From CAVRXQ01 sp963838845 (GTDB lineage: Bacteria; Actinomycetota; Acidimicrobiia; Acidimicrobiales; Bog-793): a stretch of DNA of 64,000 nucleotides. Positions within the stretch are counted from its first letter, which is position 1. The number at the start of each line of letters is the position of its first letter. Position numbers and translations under genes: made by a program. A model generated the notes under the pieces. It was not told where the DNA came from. It saw only the letters and a program-made list of their open reading frames with translations, and did not search any database. Shown one piece after another: positions 18,054 through 27,705 of this stretch. Where the stretch lies: assembly GCA_963838845.1 (NCBI GenBank), contig CAWISR010000003.1, positions 744,001 to 808,000 of the forward strand, written 5' to 3'.

Positions 18054-19350
18054 GTCGGCTCTGTTGTTTGGTTGTCCGATCGATTCGCCACGTCGCGCCG
18101 CTTCCTGTCGCGCGACTGGCGCCTTCTGCCGAGACCCTCTCGTCGACGGCCTCGAGCCAGCACGCCGAGATGTGCGGGCGGTCTTCGTTGTCGTCGCTGG
18201 ATGGGTCGAGCGAACCATCCGTGCCCGTCGCGTCGACCTTCGGCTCAGAATGGAGCCGTGCCGAACGGCCGGTGATCGCGACGATCGGTTCCCGAGCGAC
18301 GGTGAAAAGTGGCGGGCGCTCGCGCGGGCACCGTTCCATGCGGAAGATGCATCGGGGAGTAAAGGGGCATCCCCCGGCGAGACCGAGCAAGCTCGGCGGC
18401 TGACCTGGGATCGAGTAGAGGTGGCGTCGGGCGAAGGGATCGACCGCTTCATCCGACCCGGTGGTCGTCTCCGTTGCGAGCTCACCGCTCTGTGACGAGG
18501 ACTCCCATTCCGCCGCGCCGGGTCCGGGAGTGTCGTTCGGCAGTTCGCCGGAGGCAGCGAGTTCGTCGTAGCTCGGAAGCGACTGCAGCAACCCGATCGT
18601 GTAGGGATGGCGGGCGTCGTAGAACAGCTCACGGCGCGATGCGCGCTCCATCATCGAGCCGGCGTACATCACGACAACTTCGTCGGCGACTTCGGCGATG
18701 ACGCCGAGGTCGTGGGTGATGAGGATGATCGCCATCGCGAAGTTCCGCTGCAAGTCCGCGAGGACAGCGAGGATCTGGGCTTGCACGGTGACGTCGAGCG
18801 CGGTGGTCGGCTCGTCCGCGATGAGCAGCGACGGGTTGAGCGCCATCGCCATCGCGATCATCACGCGCTGGCGCATCCCGCCGGAGAACTGGTGCGGATA
18901 GTCATCGACGCGCCGCGAAGGTTCGGGGATTCCGACAAGGTCGAGCAGCTCGATTGCGCGACGCCGCGCCGCGTGACGCTCCACCGAGCGGTCGTGGGCA
19001 CGCAGCAGTTCGATGATTTGCCAGCCGACTTTGTAGTACGGGTGCAGGCTGGAGAGTGGGTCCTGGAAGATCATGCCGATGCGCGCACCCCGTAGCGAGC
19101 GGAGCTTGGCCCGCGGCATCCTGAGTAGGTCGTCGCCTTCGAAGAGCGCCTCGCCGCTGATCCGGGTCGACGCGCCGCGCGTCAGTCCGAGGATCGTTTG
19201 CACCGAGACGCTCTTGCCCGAGCCGGACTCGCCGACGATGCCGAGCGTCTGGCCGCGCTCGATAGAAAATGAGAGGTCGCGAACCGCCCGCACCGAACCG
19301 TCAGGCGTGTCGAACGCCACGTTCAGCTGGTTCACCTCGAGCAGCGACAT
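18046..19350 (-). CDS. Peptide ABC transporter ATPase, DppD/OppD type
   Basis: 434 residues from ATG 19350, which is preceded by a G-rich ribosome-binding site; an in-frame start 36 bases further upstream is less likely. Walker A is GIVGESGSGKSV, the Q-loop MIFQDPLSSL, the signature FSGGMRQR, Walker B LLIADEPTTALD, the H-loop ITHDLG, and the Cys region GCPFTPRC. The tail is longer than usual: a Ser/Asp-rich insert before HISACW and about 40 extra basic residues after it. These extra residues overlap the start of the DppF gene. Confidence 0.9.
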   Translation of the reverse strand: MSLLEVNQLNVAFDTPDGSVRAVRDLSFSIERGQTLGIVGESGSGKSVSVQTILGLTRGASTRISGEALFEGDDLLRMPRAKLRSLRGARIGMIFQDPLSSLHPYYKVGWQIIELLRAHDRSVERHAARRRAIELLDLVGIPEPSRRVDDYPHQFSGGMRQRVMIAMAMALNPSLLIADEPTTALDVTVQAQILAVLADLQRNFAMAIILITHDLGVIAEVADEVVVMYAGSMMERASRRELFYDARHPYTIGLLQSLPSYDELAASGELPNDTPGPGAAEWESSSQSGELATETTTGSDEAVDPFARRHLYSIPGQPPSLLGLAGGCPFTPRCIFRMERCPRERPPLFTVAREPIVAITGRSARLHSEPKVDATGTDGSLDPSSDDNEDRPHISACWLEAVDERVSAEGASRATGSGATWRIDRTTKQQSRRD

Positions 19351-19447
19351 CAACCCCCACCACGGCCCGACAGACTTCCACCCCACCGCTGCTCTTGACG
19401 GCGTGGCGTGTGAGAAAGCGCGATCACGCTACTTGTTGCCGCTGCCT

Positions 19448-19481
19448 GGGAAACCTGCGCCCGCGGAGGCGCAGGTTTCCC
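19448..19481 (-). terminator. Perfect 14-bp stem-loop between binding-protein and ATPase genes
   Basis: Left arm 19448-19461 (GGGAAACCTGCGCC) and right arm 19468-19481 are exact reverse complements with a 6-base loop. It has no U-run, so it may act as an mRNA-stabilising or partial-termination hairpin that lets the binding protein be made in excess over the rest of the operon. Confidence 0.6.
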
Positions 19482-19521
19482 GAAAGCTCGCGTCGTCTTC
19501 TAGGACGCCTCGCGAATCCTC

Positions 19522-21345
19522 TTATCCGTTTTGCCGGTTGCTCGGCGAAAGCCAGACGTTCGTCGGGTCGATCGCCTGGATCTGCGGAACGAAGACGGCG
19601 TTGTTCACCTGGCTGGCGTAGTAGGTGTCGAAGTTGGAGTCGTTGATCGGAAACGCCGCGGCGTCGGCCATGATCTGATGGTCGGCGTCGCTCCACAGCT
19701 TCGCGGCCTGTGTCGTCGTCGGAGCGACGATGGCCTGGTTGATCCAGCTGTTCACCTTCGCGTCATTCTCGAAACCGAAGTCCGAACCTGCCGGGGGGAA
19801 GGCGTCGGCGTCGTATGTCGGTTGAAGGAAGCTGTCCGAGTCGTTCGCGCCGTACCAGTCGGGGAACCATTGCGCGAAGCCGAGGTCCCACGTTCCGCTC
19901 TTCGCGACAGTCGGGACCTCGTAGTACTTGGCGTAGATGTCCGCCTGCGGAACCCCAACGCCCGAGACGCTGACTCCCACCTGGGAGAGCTCGAACTGGA
20001 TCGTCTGGAACATCTTCACCTGGGTGGGGTTGTCCGCCTGGTAGAGGAACTTCAGCTTCAGGTGGAGCGGTTCGAGCACCGCCTTCGCCTTCGACGGGTT
20101 GTAGGGGTAGTCGTCGAAGTTCGAATATCCGATCGCCGACGGCGCGAGCAGCTGGGTGAGCGCGGGAGACGCCTCCGGGCCGCCCGCATCCTTGATCAAC
20201 GCCGAGCGGTCGATCGCGTAGGAGATCGCTTGGCGGATCTTGAGATTCGCCATCGCCTTGTTCTCATTCGGCGACATCTGGTTGAACAGCAAGTACGGGT
20301 CGAGTCCGTACGTCGACCCCACCACGACCTGCTTGTTGTGACTGGCAAGCAACGCCGGGAGCTGTGCGGGCGGGATCGGCGTGTCGCCCCAGGCGAGATC
20401 GGCCGTCGGTGAGTTCGTCTCGAGCTGCTGCTGGACAGACGTCGCGCTGACGGTCTCGCTCACCTTGATCTCGTTCACGTACGCCTTGCTGATCGGGTCG
20501 GTCGAGGCCTTCCAGGCCGGGTTGCGGACGAAGACGATGCTGCGCGTCGGGTTGTACGACTGGATCTCGTACGGTCCGTCGGAGATCGTGTGCTGGGCGA
20601 AGGCCGCGCTTGCCGGCAGATAGTTGAGGTCCTCGGCCGGCGCCGGGTTGAAGGCAACCAGCGCCAGCAAGTCGTCGAAGTACGAAGTCGGGTGGACGAG
20701 CCTGTAGCTCACCGAAAGGCCCTTCGCCGTCACACCGGAGATCGAGTGCGTCGCGAGGAAGGCTTTGATGTTCGCCACCGTCGGCTTCACCTTCAAAAAT
20801 GCGGCGCAGAAGCTCTGCATCCCCGAAACCAAGTACTCGAAGTCGGTTACGCCTCCGAAAGGCTCCTGCGGGTTGCAGGTGCGCTCGAGTCCGAGCTTCG
20901 CGTCGGCACCGGTCACCTGCCGGGCCGGGTTGGTGTTCCACATCGCTCCCGTGCGAATCGTGACCGTGTACACAAGGCCGTTGTCGGTCACCGTCGGCAT
21001 CGAAGTCGCGAGGTCCGGCACGACGCTCGTCGTCTTCCCGGGAACCGCCGGGTAGTTAAGGAGGCTCCTCGAGAACATGCGCATCGCTTCGTAACCCACC
21101 GTGTAGTAGCTGACGTTTGGGTCCATGTAGTCGACGTCGCCGCTGCCCAGCATGTAGAGGACACCGCCGTACTTCGAGTTCGACGTCTTCGGCGCGCGTT
21201 GTGACGCCGAGTCGCGCGACGTGGTCCGGCGTGTGGCGGCTGAGCTCGCGGCAGGCGCCACGCTCAGTGCGCCGAGCGAAGCCGCCGCAATCAGCGATAG
21301 CGCCATGGCGAAGCGACGCCATCTCGGATGAACATTGCTTTTCAC
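19522..21345 (-). CDS. Peptide ABC transporter substrate-binding protein (family 5)
   Basis: A 607-residue extracellular binding protein. GTG 21345 follows a strong GAGGGAGG (21352-21360). The signal peptide has a basic N-region (MKSNVHPRWRRF), a hydrophobic core and an Ala-rich exit near residue 35 (PAASSAA), with no lipobox cysteine. Family 5 features include GGVLYMLGSGDVDYMDPN, the DGPYEIQSYNPTRSIVFVRN region and LKIRQAISYAIDRSALI. Two Cys residues (GLERTCNPQ and MQSFCAAF) are spaced for a disulfide. It heads the minus-strand importer operon. Substrate unknown; peptide or similar. Confidence 0.9.
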   Translation of the reverse strand: MKSNVHPRWRRFAMALSLIAAASLGALSVAPAASSAATRRTTSRDSASQRAPKTSNSKYGGVLYMLGSGDVDYMDPNVSYYTVGYEAMRMFSRSLLNYPAVPGKTTSVVPDLATSMPTVTDNGLVYTVTIRTGAMWNTNPARQVTGADAKLGLERTCNPQEPFGGVTDFEYLVSGMQSFCAAFLKVKPTVANIKAFLATHSISGVTAKGLSVSYRLVHPTSYFDDLLALVAFNPAPAEDLNYLPASAAFAQHTISDGPYEIQSYNPTRSIVFVRNPAWKASTDPISKAYVNEIKVSETVSATSVQQQLETNSPTADLAWGDTPIPPAQLPALLASHNKQVVVGSTYGLDPYLLFNQMSPNENKAMANLKIRQAISYAIDRSALIKDAGGPEASPALTQLLAPSAIGYSNFDDYPYNPSKAKAVLEPLHLKLKFLYQADNPTQVKMFQTIQFELSQVGVSVSGVGVPQADIYAKYYEVPTVAKSGTWDLGFAQWFPDWYGANDSDSFLQPTYDADAFPPAGSDFGFENDAKVNSWINQAIVAPTTTQAAKLWSDADHQIMADAAAFPINDSNFDTYYASQVNNAVFVPQIQAIDPTNVWLSPSNRQNG

Positions 21346-21802
21346 CTCATGCCTCCCTCGTGTTCGGCGGGGCCGATATGGCCCCACGCTCTCCCCGGTC
21401 GCACGTCGTGTCGGCGCGTCTGCCGCGCCGGCGAGCGAAAGGTTCAGCGACTGCTGAGAGAGCCCGGCCGGTCCGACGCCAAACCGCGCGCTCGCCCGAT
21501 GGTCGCGTGCACGAACGGCGTTCTCGACGCGACTGAGCTTGGCAACGTCGCTGAGCTGCGATCCGTTTATCCCCCGTGTATCGGAACGTCCGAAAATTCG
21601 AGTGGCACGCATCGTACCCAGCTAGCGAGCAAGCGAAGGGCAAGACGAGGACGAGCCGATCGGGCACTGCCTGTTCGGCGCCTTTCGAAACTGGTCGTTT
21701 TGTCCGCCGCCGACGAGATCGTCTCCCTCGACATGGATAGGGGGCAGTCGGGGGTTGCGCGAGATCCTTTACTCCAGTAAGGTCACCGATTCAGTGGACT
21801 TT
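21346..21802. other. Divergent intergenic region, 457 bases
   Basis: Lies between the minus-strand binding-protein operon and the plus-strand TauE-like gene, so it must hold both promoters. I see no convincing gene; the frames open here are shadows. The only clear site is the ribosome-binding site of the binding protein at 21352-21360. Confidence 0.5.
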
Positions 21803-22717
21803 ATGCCCTCCGCATTTGTCGCCGGCCTCGGTGTCGGTCTCGTCGTCGGGCTCACCGGGTCCGGGGGCGGCGCGTTGCTGACCCCGATTCTCATCCTCGC
21901 CCTGGGCACGAACGCGAAATCCGCGGTGGCGACCGACCTTGTCGCCTCGTTGTTCATGCGTCCGGCGGCAGCACTCGTCCACCTGAAGCGATCGGTCGTG
22001 AACTGGCCGATCGCAAAGTGGATGATCGTCGGATCGGTGCCGGCGGCATTCATTTCAGGTGCGCTTTCAGCAGCCTTCATCCCGACGCACTCCGCCGACG
22101 CCGTGCTCGAGCCGGTGATCGGAGCGCTTCTCATCGTTTCCGGAGCCGGAGCGATCGCACGCCGGGTCGTTCACGCGCGCACCGGCACCCGCGCCCCGCT
22201 TGGCGACGCGGTCATCGTTCGACCCCTCATCACCGTCGCGATCGGTGTGGTCGGTGGGATCGCGGTCGGGGTGACCTCGGTCGGATCAGGAACGTTGATG
22301 CTCGTCGCGTTGGCCTTCATTTATCCGGGACTGTCTGCGTACGAGCTCGTCGGTACCGACCTCGTCCAGGCTGTGCCGCTCGTTCTCGCCGCGGCGGCGG
22401 GTCACCTCGTCGTGGGCGGCGTGCACGTTCCCCTCACCCTCGCCGTCGTGCTCGGCGGAATTCCGGGAGCGCTCTTTGGCGCTTGGGTGTCGAAGTTCGT
22501 GTCGGCGAGCCATCTCGGCGCGATCGTCGCCGCGGTGATCCTCGCGTCAGGCTGCGCTTTGATCGGATGGGTTCCGGGAGCCATCGTCGGTGCCCTCGCC
22601 GCGACGTCGTTGGCGATCTTCGTTGCCGTCGCCCGCCGCCGCGGCGACCGTGCAGGGCGTGACACGTCGGGCGAGCCCGTCATGGCGGCCGTGACTGCAG
22701 GAGCAGCAGGGGAGTAG
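21803..22717 (+). CDS. TauE/SafE-family membrane transporter (sulfite exporter-like)
   Basis: A 304-residue protein with about eight hydrophobic segments. The N-terminal half carries the family motif GLTGSGGGALLTPILILALG followed by AVATDLVASLFMRPAAALVH. The second half repeats the pattern with GVTSVGSGTLMLVAL and ELVGTDLVQAVPLVLAAAAG. The start chosen is ATG 21803, just before the first helix; the frame is open to GTG 21755. The family exports anions such as sulfite or sulfoacetate; the substrate here is unknown and no sulfur genes are adjacent. Confidence 0.85.
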   Translation: MPSAFVAGLGVGLVVGLTGSGGGALLTPILILALGTNAKSAVATDLVASLFMRPAAALVHLKRSVVNWPIAKWMIVGSVPAAFISGALSAAFIPTHSADAVLEPVIGALLIVSGAGAIARRVVHARTGTRAPLGDAVIVRPLITVAIGVVGGIAVGVTSVGSGTLMLVALAFIYPGLSAYELVGTDLVQAVPLVLAAAAGHLVVGGVHVPLTLAVVLGGIPGALFGAWVSKFVSASHLGAIVAAVILASGCALIGWVPGAIVGALAATSLAIFVAVARRRGDRAGRDTSGEPVMAAVTAGAAGE

Positions 22718-22844
22718 GCACCGCGTCAAAAGGCGTCGAACGAGGGCTCCAAGCACGCAAAAACGTCGGGCGATTGCCGCTGAGCCATGGTGTCGCGCCC
22801 GGACGCGAAGTGCGATACCACGCGGCGATGTACCGTCGACCGAC

Positions 22845-25800
22845 GTGGGGGCGCGAATTCGTGCGGTGCGGCCTCGTCTCGGACTGATCGCCCACGCGCT
22901 GCGGTGGCGGATCGGCTCGTCGATCATGCTGTTCGTCATCGCCACGCTGGCAATCGCCGGTGCCGCCGTGGGGCCGATCTTCCTCGCTTCATCCGACACG
23001 TCGGTACTCGCGACGACGTTGTCGACAGCCCCTTCCGGCAACGCCGACATTCTGTTCCTCTCGAGCGGACCGGCCCCGATCGTGCGGGAGATCGATGACG
23101 CCGCGAGAGCAGCGAACACGGCGAGTCACAACTTGCTTGCAAAACCGATCTTTGTTGCCGATCTCGGCACGGGTTACCTGCAGCATCGCATCCTCTTTGT
23201 CGAGGACCTGCTGTGGCGCACCGACATCTGCGGACACCTGCGCCTCGTCCAAGGCGTTTGCGCGACGAAGAATGGGACCGTTTCGCTCTCGGCGCGCAGC
23301 GCCAACGCGCTCGGTGCACACGTCGGTGAGCGAATCCACCTCAGCCTCGCGAACAGCCCGAAGCGCACTTGGGTCAAGGTCGTCGGGATCTACCTGCAAC
23401 CGCCGACGGCGAACACGCCGTACTGGCGTGGCATCAACTACTTCCAGTACGGCTCGGGCAGCACCGTCGGGACGAACGCGGGTGCAAACGCCGGCGCGAT
23501 CGCGTCGATCGTGCTCGATCCATTGGTCACGACGCGGGCGACGGTTTTCACGGCGAGTTCCCCAAATGTGCAGGTTCAGTACTCGGCCGACGTCCCCTGG
23601 CGCCCGAAGGCGTGGGTAATCGGCAAGGGCGCACTGCAAGGCGCGCTCGGACGGATCGAGAACACGCTGGCGAGGAGGTACCAGCTCCAGGTCGAGACCC
23701 AGCTTCCCTCGATCATCGCGACTGCGCAGCACAACGTGAACCTGATGAGCGCGATCGTGCTCGCGATCGTGCTGCAGCTCGTGCTGCTCGCCCTCGTCGT
23801 GCTGTACGGGCTCGGGCGATCGACGGCGACGGGGCGTCGAGTCGAGGCGGATTTCGCCCGTCGGCGCGGTTTCACCCGAGTGGGCCTGCTCTGGCTCGCC
23901 GTGTCCGAACCGGCAGCCCTGATCGGCGCGGCGTTACCGATCGGGATCCTCGTCGCGTGGGGCGCGATGCGGATCTTCGGTGACGCGTACCTCTATCACG
24001 GCGTGTCGGTCGACATCACCGGACTCTCGATCCTCGCCGCGTTCGTGGCGTTCGTCGCGGCGATCGTCGCCACCGCCCTCGCGTCGTACGGGCTGTGGCG
24101 CCACGCCTCTGGCGAGTCCCGGCGGCGGGCGGGGGCAACCGCCGTGATGGTCGATGCCTTCGGGGTGGCACTCGGTGTCGCAGGGCTTCTCGCGCTGGCG
24201 ACGAAAGGTGCGCTGAACGGCACGCACGCGAATCCGCTCGCTGCCGCGGCGCCCGGACTGCTCGCAATCGGTGGCGCGGTGCTCGGGCTGCGCCTCATGG
24301 CGCTGTTGGCGAGTGGTTTTGTGAGATCGAGCCGTGCTTCGCCGCGCGTCGCCTGGTTCCTCGCGATCCGCCAGATCGGGAGGCGGCCGGACGTGCTCCG
24401 GCGGCTCTTCCCGCTCGCCGCGGCGACTTCCGTCGTCATGTTCGCGGTCGGTAGCTACGCGCTTGCGTCGGTGAACCGCAGCAGAGTGGCGGACTTCGTG
24501 ACCGGCGCCTACCGCGTTGTGGACGTCACCCCGCCGCTCGGGGCGAACTTCCTCGCCGACGTGCGCGCCGCGGATCCGAGCGGGAAGCAGGCGATGGCGG
24601 TCGCGTACGACTACGCGGAAAACGGCGAGCTCTTGGCGGTCGACTCGAAGCGATTCGCGCGGATTGCGTCGTGGCCGTCTGGACTCACTGAGCAGTCCGC
24701 CGCGTCGGTCATCCGCCGTGTCGAGGTGAGTTTGCCTCCGCCGGTGACCTTCGCGGGCGCGAACCTGCGGATGACGCTCGACATGCCCGACAAGACACCG
24801 GCGATCCTCGCCGCGGTCGACGTGTTGAACGAGGCGTACATCGGCCAGTATTACCAGTACTTCGGCCCGCTAGTGCGGGGCACGCATACCTACGTCATCC
24901 CGCTCCAAGGAGACTGCGTCGGTGCCTGCCGACTCGAAGGGCTCGACTTCTCCTATCTGCACTCGAGCAACTACGGCGCCCACAACGTGATGATTCGGCT
25001 CGTTTCGATGTCGATCGACAGCCCGAGATCGGCATGGAAGCCGGTCGCCTTCGGCGCGCGCGTCCGCGATTCGTGGACCCCCGCGTCCGCGGGGGTGAGC
25101 GTCGAGTCCTTCGCCGGAGGCGTGCCCGGCATCGTCTTCAAGATCCCGCCCGAGTACCTGATCTCCGGCGTCGCCGCTTCGCCGGCGTTCTTGCCGGGCG
25201 CCCTTCCGGCCTTTGAGACCACGCAGTTGGTCAGCGTCAATCCACCTTCACTTTCGGGAGATTTCCCTTATGAAGGTCTCGACGGGGGCTCGGTGACCTT
25301 GAAGGACGTGACCACGGTGCCAGCGCTTCCCGAGATCGGCGGCGACGGGGCACTCGTCGACTTGAACGTTGCGCAGCTGGCCGAGACGGAGCAGCCGATC
25401 TTCACCTACTACCAAGTCTGGCTGTCGCGTTCCGCGAAGCCGGAGGTACTCGACCGACTGCGACACGACGGGTTTCAGATCGGCGCGTCGAGTTCCGCGT
25501 CGCAACGACTCGCGGCTCTCAACCACACCGGACTCGCGCTCGCCTACGACCTGTCGTTGATCGCGACGCCGATCGCCGTTCTGCTTGCCGCCGGCGCGGT
25601 CATCTTCGCGATCGCTGCCGAAGGCCGGCGGCGGCGGCACGCGATCGCGTCACTCGGCGCCGTCGGACTCTCCCGCCCGGTGATCCGGCGTTCGCTGATG
25701 CTCGAGAACACGACGCTGTTGATCGCGGCGTTGGCCGTCGGGGGCGCCATCGGATTTGCGGCCGACGCTCTAGCGTTGTCCGCGCTACCGGAATTCTCGG

Positions 25801-25958
25801 GGGGAACGAACGGTCTGCCGCTCGAGACTGGACTTCCCTACGTCGCATTGCTGATCGCGCTGGGTGTCCTCGCGGCGGTGCTCGTCATTTCGGCGGCGGT
25901 GTCGTCGCGCCTCATCGTCCGACAGGCGTTCACGGGTGAGTCGATAGAGCAGCGTTGA
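22845..25958 (+). CDS. Large FtsX/MacB-like permease protein
   Basis: A 1,037-residue membrane protein. One N-terminal helix (MLFVIATLAIAGAAVGPIFL) is followed by an extracellular region of about 250 residues, then helices from about residue 295 (AIVLAIVLQLVLLALVVLYG) in an FtsX-like bundle. A second extracellular domain of about 330 residues follows, and then a final three-helix bundle with IAAEGRRRRHAIASLGAVGL and ENTTLLIAALAVGGAIGFA. Such permeases normally work with a separate MacB/LolD-type ATPase. None is encoded beside it, so the partner must be elsewhere. Possible roles are lipid or peptide export or cell-wall signalling; not determined. Confidence 0.8.
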   Translation: MGARIRAVRPRLGLIAHALRWRIGSSIMLFVIATLAIAGAAVGPIFLASSDTSVLATTLSTAPSGNADILFLSSGPAPIVREIDDAARAANTASHNLLAKPIFVADLGTGYLQHRILFVEDLLWRTDICGHLRLVQGVCATKNGTVSLSARSANALGAHVGERIHLSLANSPKRTWVKVVGIYLQPPTANTPYWRGINYFQYGSGSTVGTNAGANAGAIASIVLDPLVTTRATVFTASSPNVQVQYSADVPWRPKAWVIGKGALQGALGRIENTLARRYQLQVETQLPSIIATAQHNVNLMSAIVLAIVLQLVLLALVVLYGLGRSTATGRRVEADFARRRGFTRVGLLWLAVSEPAALIGAALPIGILVAWGAMRIFGDAYLYHGVSVDITGLSILAAFVAFVAAIVATALASYGLWRHASGESRRRAGATAVMVDAFGVALGVAGLLALATKGALNGTHANPLAAAAPGLLAIGGAVLGLRLMALLASGFVRSSRASPRVAWFLAIRQIGRRPDVLRRLFPLAAATSVVMFAVGSYALASVNRSRVADFVTGAYRVVDVTPPLGANFLADVRAADPSGKQAMAVAYDYAENGELLAVDSKRFARIASWPSGLTEQSAASVIRRVEVSLPPPVTFAGANLRMTLDMPDKTPAILAAVDVLNEAYIGQYYQYFGPLVRGTHTYVIPLQGDCVGACRLEGLDFSYLHSSNYGAHNVMIRLVSMSIDSPRSAWKPVAFGARVRDSWTPASAGVSVESFAGGVPGIVFKIPPEYLISGVAASPAFLPGALPAFETTQLVSVNPPSLSGDFPYEGLDGGSVTLKDVTTVPALPEIGGDGALVDLNVAQLAETEQPIFTYYQVWLSRSAKPEVLDRLRHDGFQIGASSSASQRLAALNHTGLALAYDLSLIATPIAVLLAAGAVIFAIAAEGRRRRHAIASLGAVGLSRPVIRRSLMLENTTLLIAALAVGGAIGFAADALALSALPEFSGGTNGLPLETGLPYVALLIALGVLAAVLVISAAVSSRLIVRQAFTGESIEQR

Positions 25959-26041
25959 TGCCTGCCCCGGCCAGGTGGCACGTCTCTAGATGTCGGCTTG
26001 CTTAGTGGCGCGCGAGTCCTCGAAACGTCGATGCTCGGGGG

Positions 26042-27541
26042 GTGGCTCCCGAGAACGCGCTGATCGACGAGTCTGAGCCGCGTCGCCGCGCAGGCTGGAC
26101 GCGGCGCCTGCTCGTCGAACCCCGCCGGTTGGAGGCCGTCCGGGAGCGGCCGAACGCCTACTGGTTCGCCGTCGGCGCCGTCGGCGTCGGGGCCTTCATG
26201 GGCCAGCTCGATGCAAGCATCGTCACGATCGCCTTCCCAACGCTGCAGCGTGCCTTCAACGTCCACGTTGGTGCCGTCACCTGGGTCGGCCTCTCGTATC
26301 TGATCTCCCTCGTCGCGTTCGTGACGATCGTCGGCCGCTTCGCCGACATGGCGGGGCGCAAGCTGTTGTACGTCTACGGCTTCGGCCTCTTTGCCGCGGC
26401 CTCGGCCGGCTGCGCGCTGGCGCCGAACTTGCCAGCGCTCGTCGGCTTGCGTGCCGTTCAAGGCGTCGGGGCTGCGATGTTGCAGGCCAACAGCCTTGCC
26501 ATCATCAACATCGCCGCGCCGCAGGGAAAACTCGGCCGCGCCATCGGCGTGCAGGGTGCCGCGCAGGCGCTCGGACTCGCACTCGGTCCGTCGGTCGGCG
26601 GCGCCTTGATCGCCGCCGGGGGCTGGCGACTGATCTTTTTTGTGAACGTCCCAGTCGGCGTGCTTGGGATCGCCGCGGGACTCGCTTTCATCCCGCGCAG
26701 CCGCCACCTGCGCGCCCGGGCGCCGCTCGACTGGTCGGGGCTCGCGGTGTTCGTGCCGGCGATCTGCGCGTTGCTGATCGCGATCTCCTTGGGCGACACC
26801 TGGGGTTGGGGATCCGGCATCATCATCACGCTGTTCACCCTCGGCGTCTTCTTCGGCATCGCGTTCTTTGTCCGGGAGCGAGCGGCTCGCCATCCGATGA
26901 TCGACCTCGCCCTCTTCCGGCAGCGGGCATTTTCAGCGGGCATCGCAAGTGGACTCCTCGGTTATCTCGTCACCTTCGGGACGCTGCTCGTGATGCCGTA
27001 TCTCTTGGAACGCGGCCTTGGCCTCGCGACGAGCACCGCTGGCCTTGAGTTGATGGCGATGCCACTGCTGCTCGGCGCCGTCGCGCCCCTCGCCGGGCGG
27101 ATCGGCGACGCCATCGGTGTCCGCCTGCTCACCTCTGGCGGCATGGTCCTTGTCGCCGCCGCGCTGTTCGTGCTCGGCGGAACCGCGCCGTCGATCGCCG
27201 CGGTAGCGGTCGGCCTCGCCGTCGCCGGGATCGGCCTCGGATGCTTCATCCCGGCGAACAACGCCTCCGTGCTCGCCACCGTCCCCCGCGACCAGTCCGG
27301 CGAGGCGTCCGGTGTCGTGAACGTCACGCGAGCCACCGGCACATCGCTCGGACTGGCGCTCACCGGCCTCGTGTACGTGGTCGGCAGCGGCAACCATGCC
27401 CTCGGCGCCGCGGTCACCCCCGGGTACCACGACGCGCTCTTCTTCCTCGCCGGGGCGGCGCTCGTGGCGGCGGCGTTCTCGGCCGCCCGACCAAACGGAG
27501 CATCGCGGCGCCATCTCGGGGGACCGACCGCCTTCGAATAA
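26042..27541 (+). CDS. MFS drug exporter, DHA2 (EmrB/QacA) family
   Basis: 499 residues with about 14 predicted helices. Motif D1 is AFMGQLDASIVTIAFPTLQ, motif A GRFADMAGRKLL, the antiporter motif C ALGLALGPSVGGAL, and WRLIFFVNVPVGVLGI is typical of DHA2. GTG 26042 is preceded by a G-rich ribosome-binding site. It probably exports hydrophobic compounds with proton exchange. Monocistronic between the FtsX-like gene and the tandem binding proteins; no regulator is adjacent. Confidence 0.9.
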   Translation: MAPENALIDESEPRRRAGWTRRLLVEPRRLEAVRERPNAYWFAVGAVGVGAFMGQLDASIVTIAFPTLQRAFNVHVGAVTWVGLSYLISLVAFVTIVGRFADMAGRKLLYVYGFGLFAAASAGCALAPNLPALVGLRAVQGVGAAMLQANSLAIINIAAPQGKLGRAIGVQGAAQALGLALGPSVGGALIAAGGWRLIFFVNVPVGVLGIAAGLAFIPRSRHLRARAPLDWSGLAVFVPAICALLIAISLGDTWGWGSGIIITLFTLGVFFGIAFFVRERAARHPMIDLALFRQRAFSAGIASGLLGYLVTFGTLLVMPYLLERGLGLATSTAGLELMAMPLLLGAVAPLAGRIGDAIGVRLLTSGGMVLVAAALFVLGGTAPSIAAVAVGLAVAGIGLGCFIPANNASVLATVPRDQSGEASGVVNVTRATGTSLGLALTGLVYVVGSGNHALGAAVTPGYHDALFFLAGAALVAAAFSAARPNGASRRHLGGPTAFE

Positions 27542-27577
27542 CCGCTCGTCAACGGCACCGGGGCGCTCTTGCGCATT

Positions 27578-27705
27578 ATTACGAATCCGCTACTTTTGCA
27601 ACGATCACCCCGCGGAGAGACTTCGCCCAGGGGAGCTCTCGCAGATCGTCGGGATGAGGCCCGAGGATGTCGCCTCGGACCAATCGCAAACGAGGGGGCT
27701 TACCC
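27578..27705 (+). promoter_or_regulatory. Leader A of tandem binding-protein genes: conserved promoter-like box and hairpin
   Basis: The box 27578-27598 (ATTACGAAtcCGCTACTTTT) is repeated almost exactly upstream of the next binding-protein gene. It is followed by a segment beginning CAGATCGT and by hairpin CCGAGG 27661-27666 with CCTCGG 27673-27678, then GAGGGGG before ATG 27706. TACTTT could be a -10 element; transcription start not determined. Confidence 0.6.
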
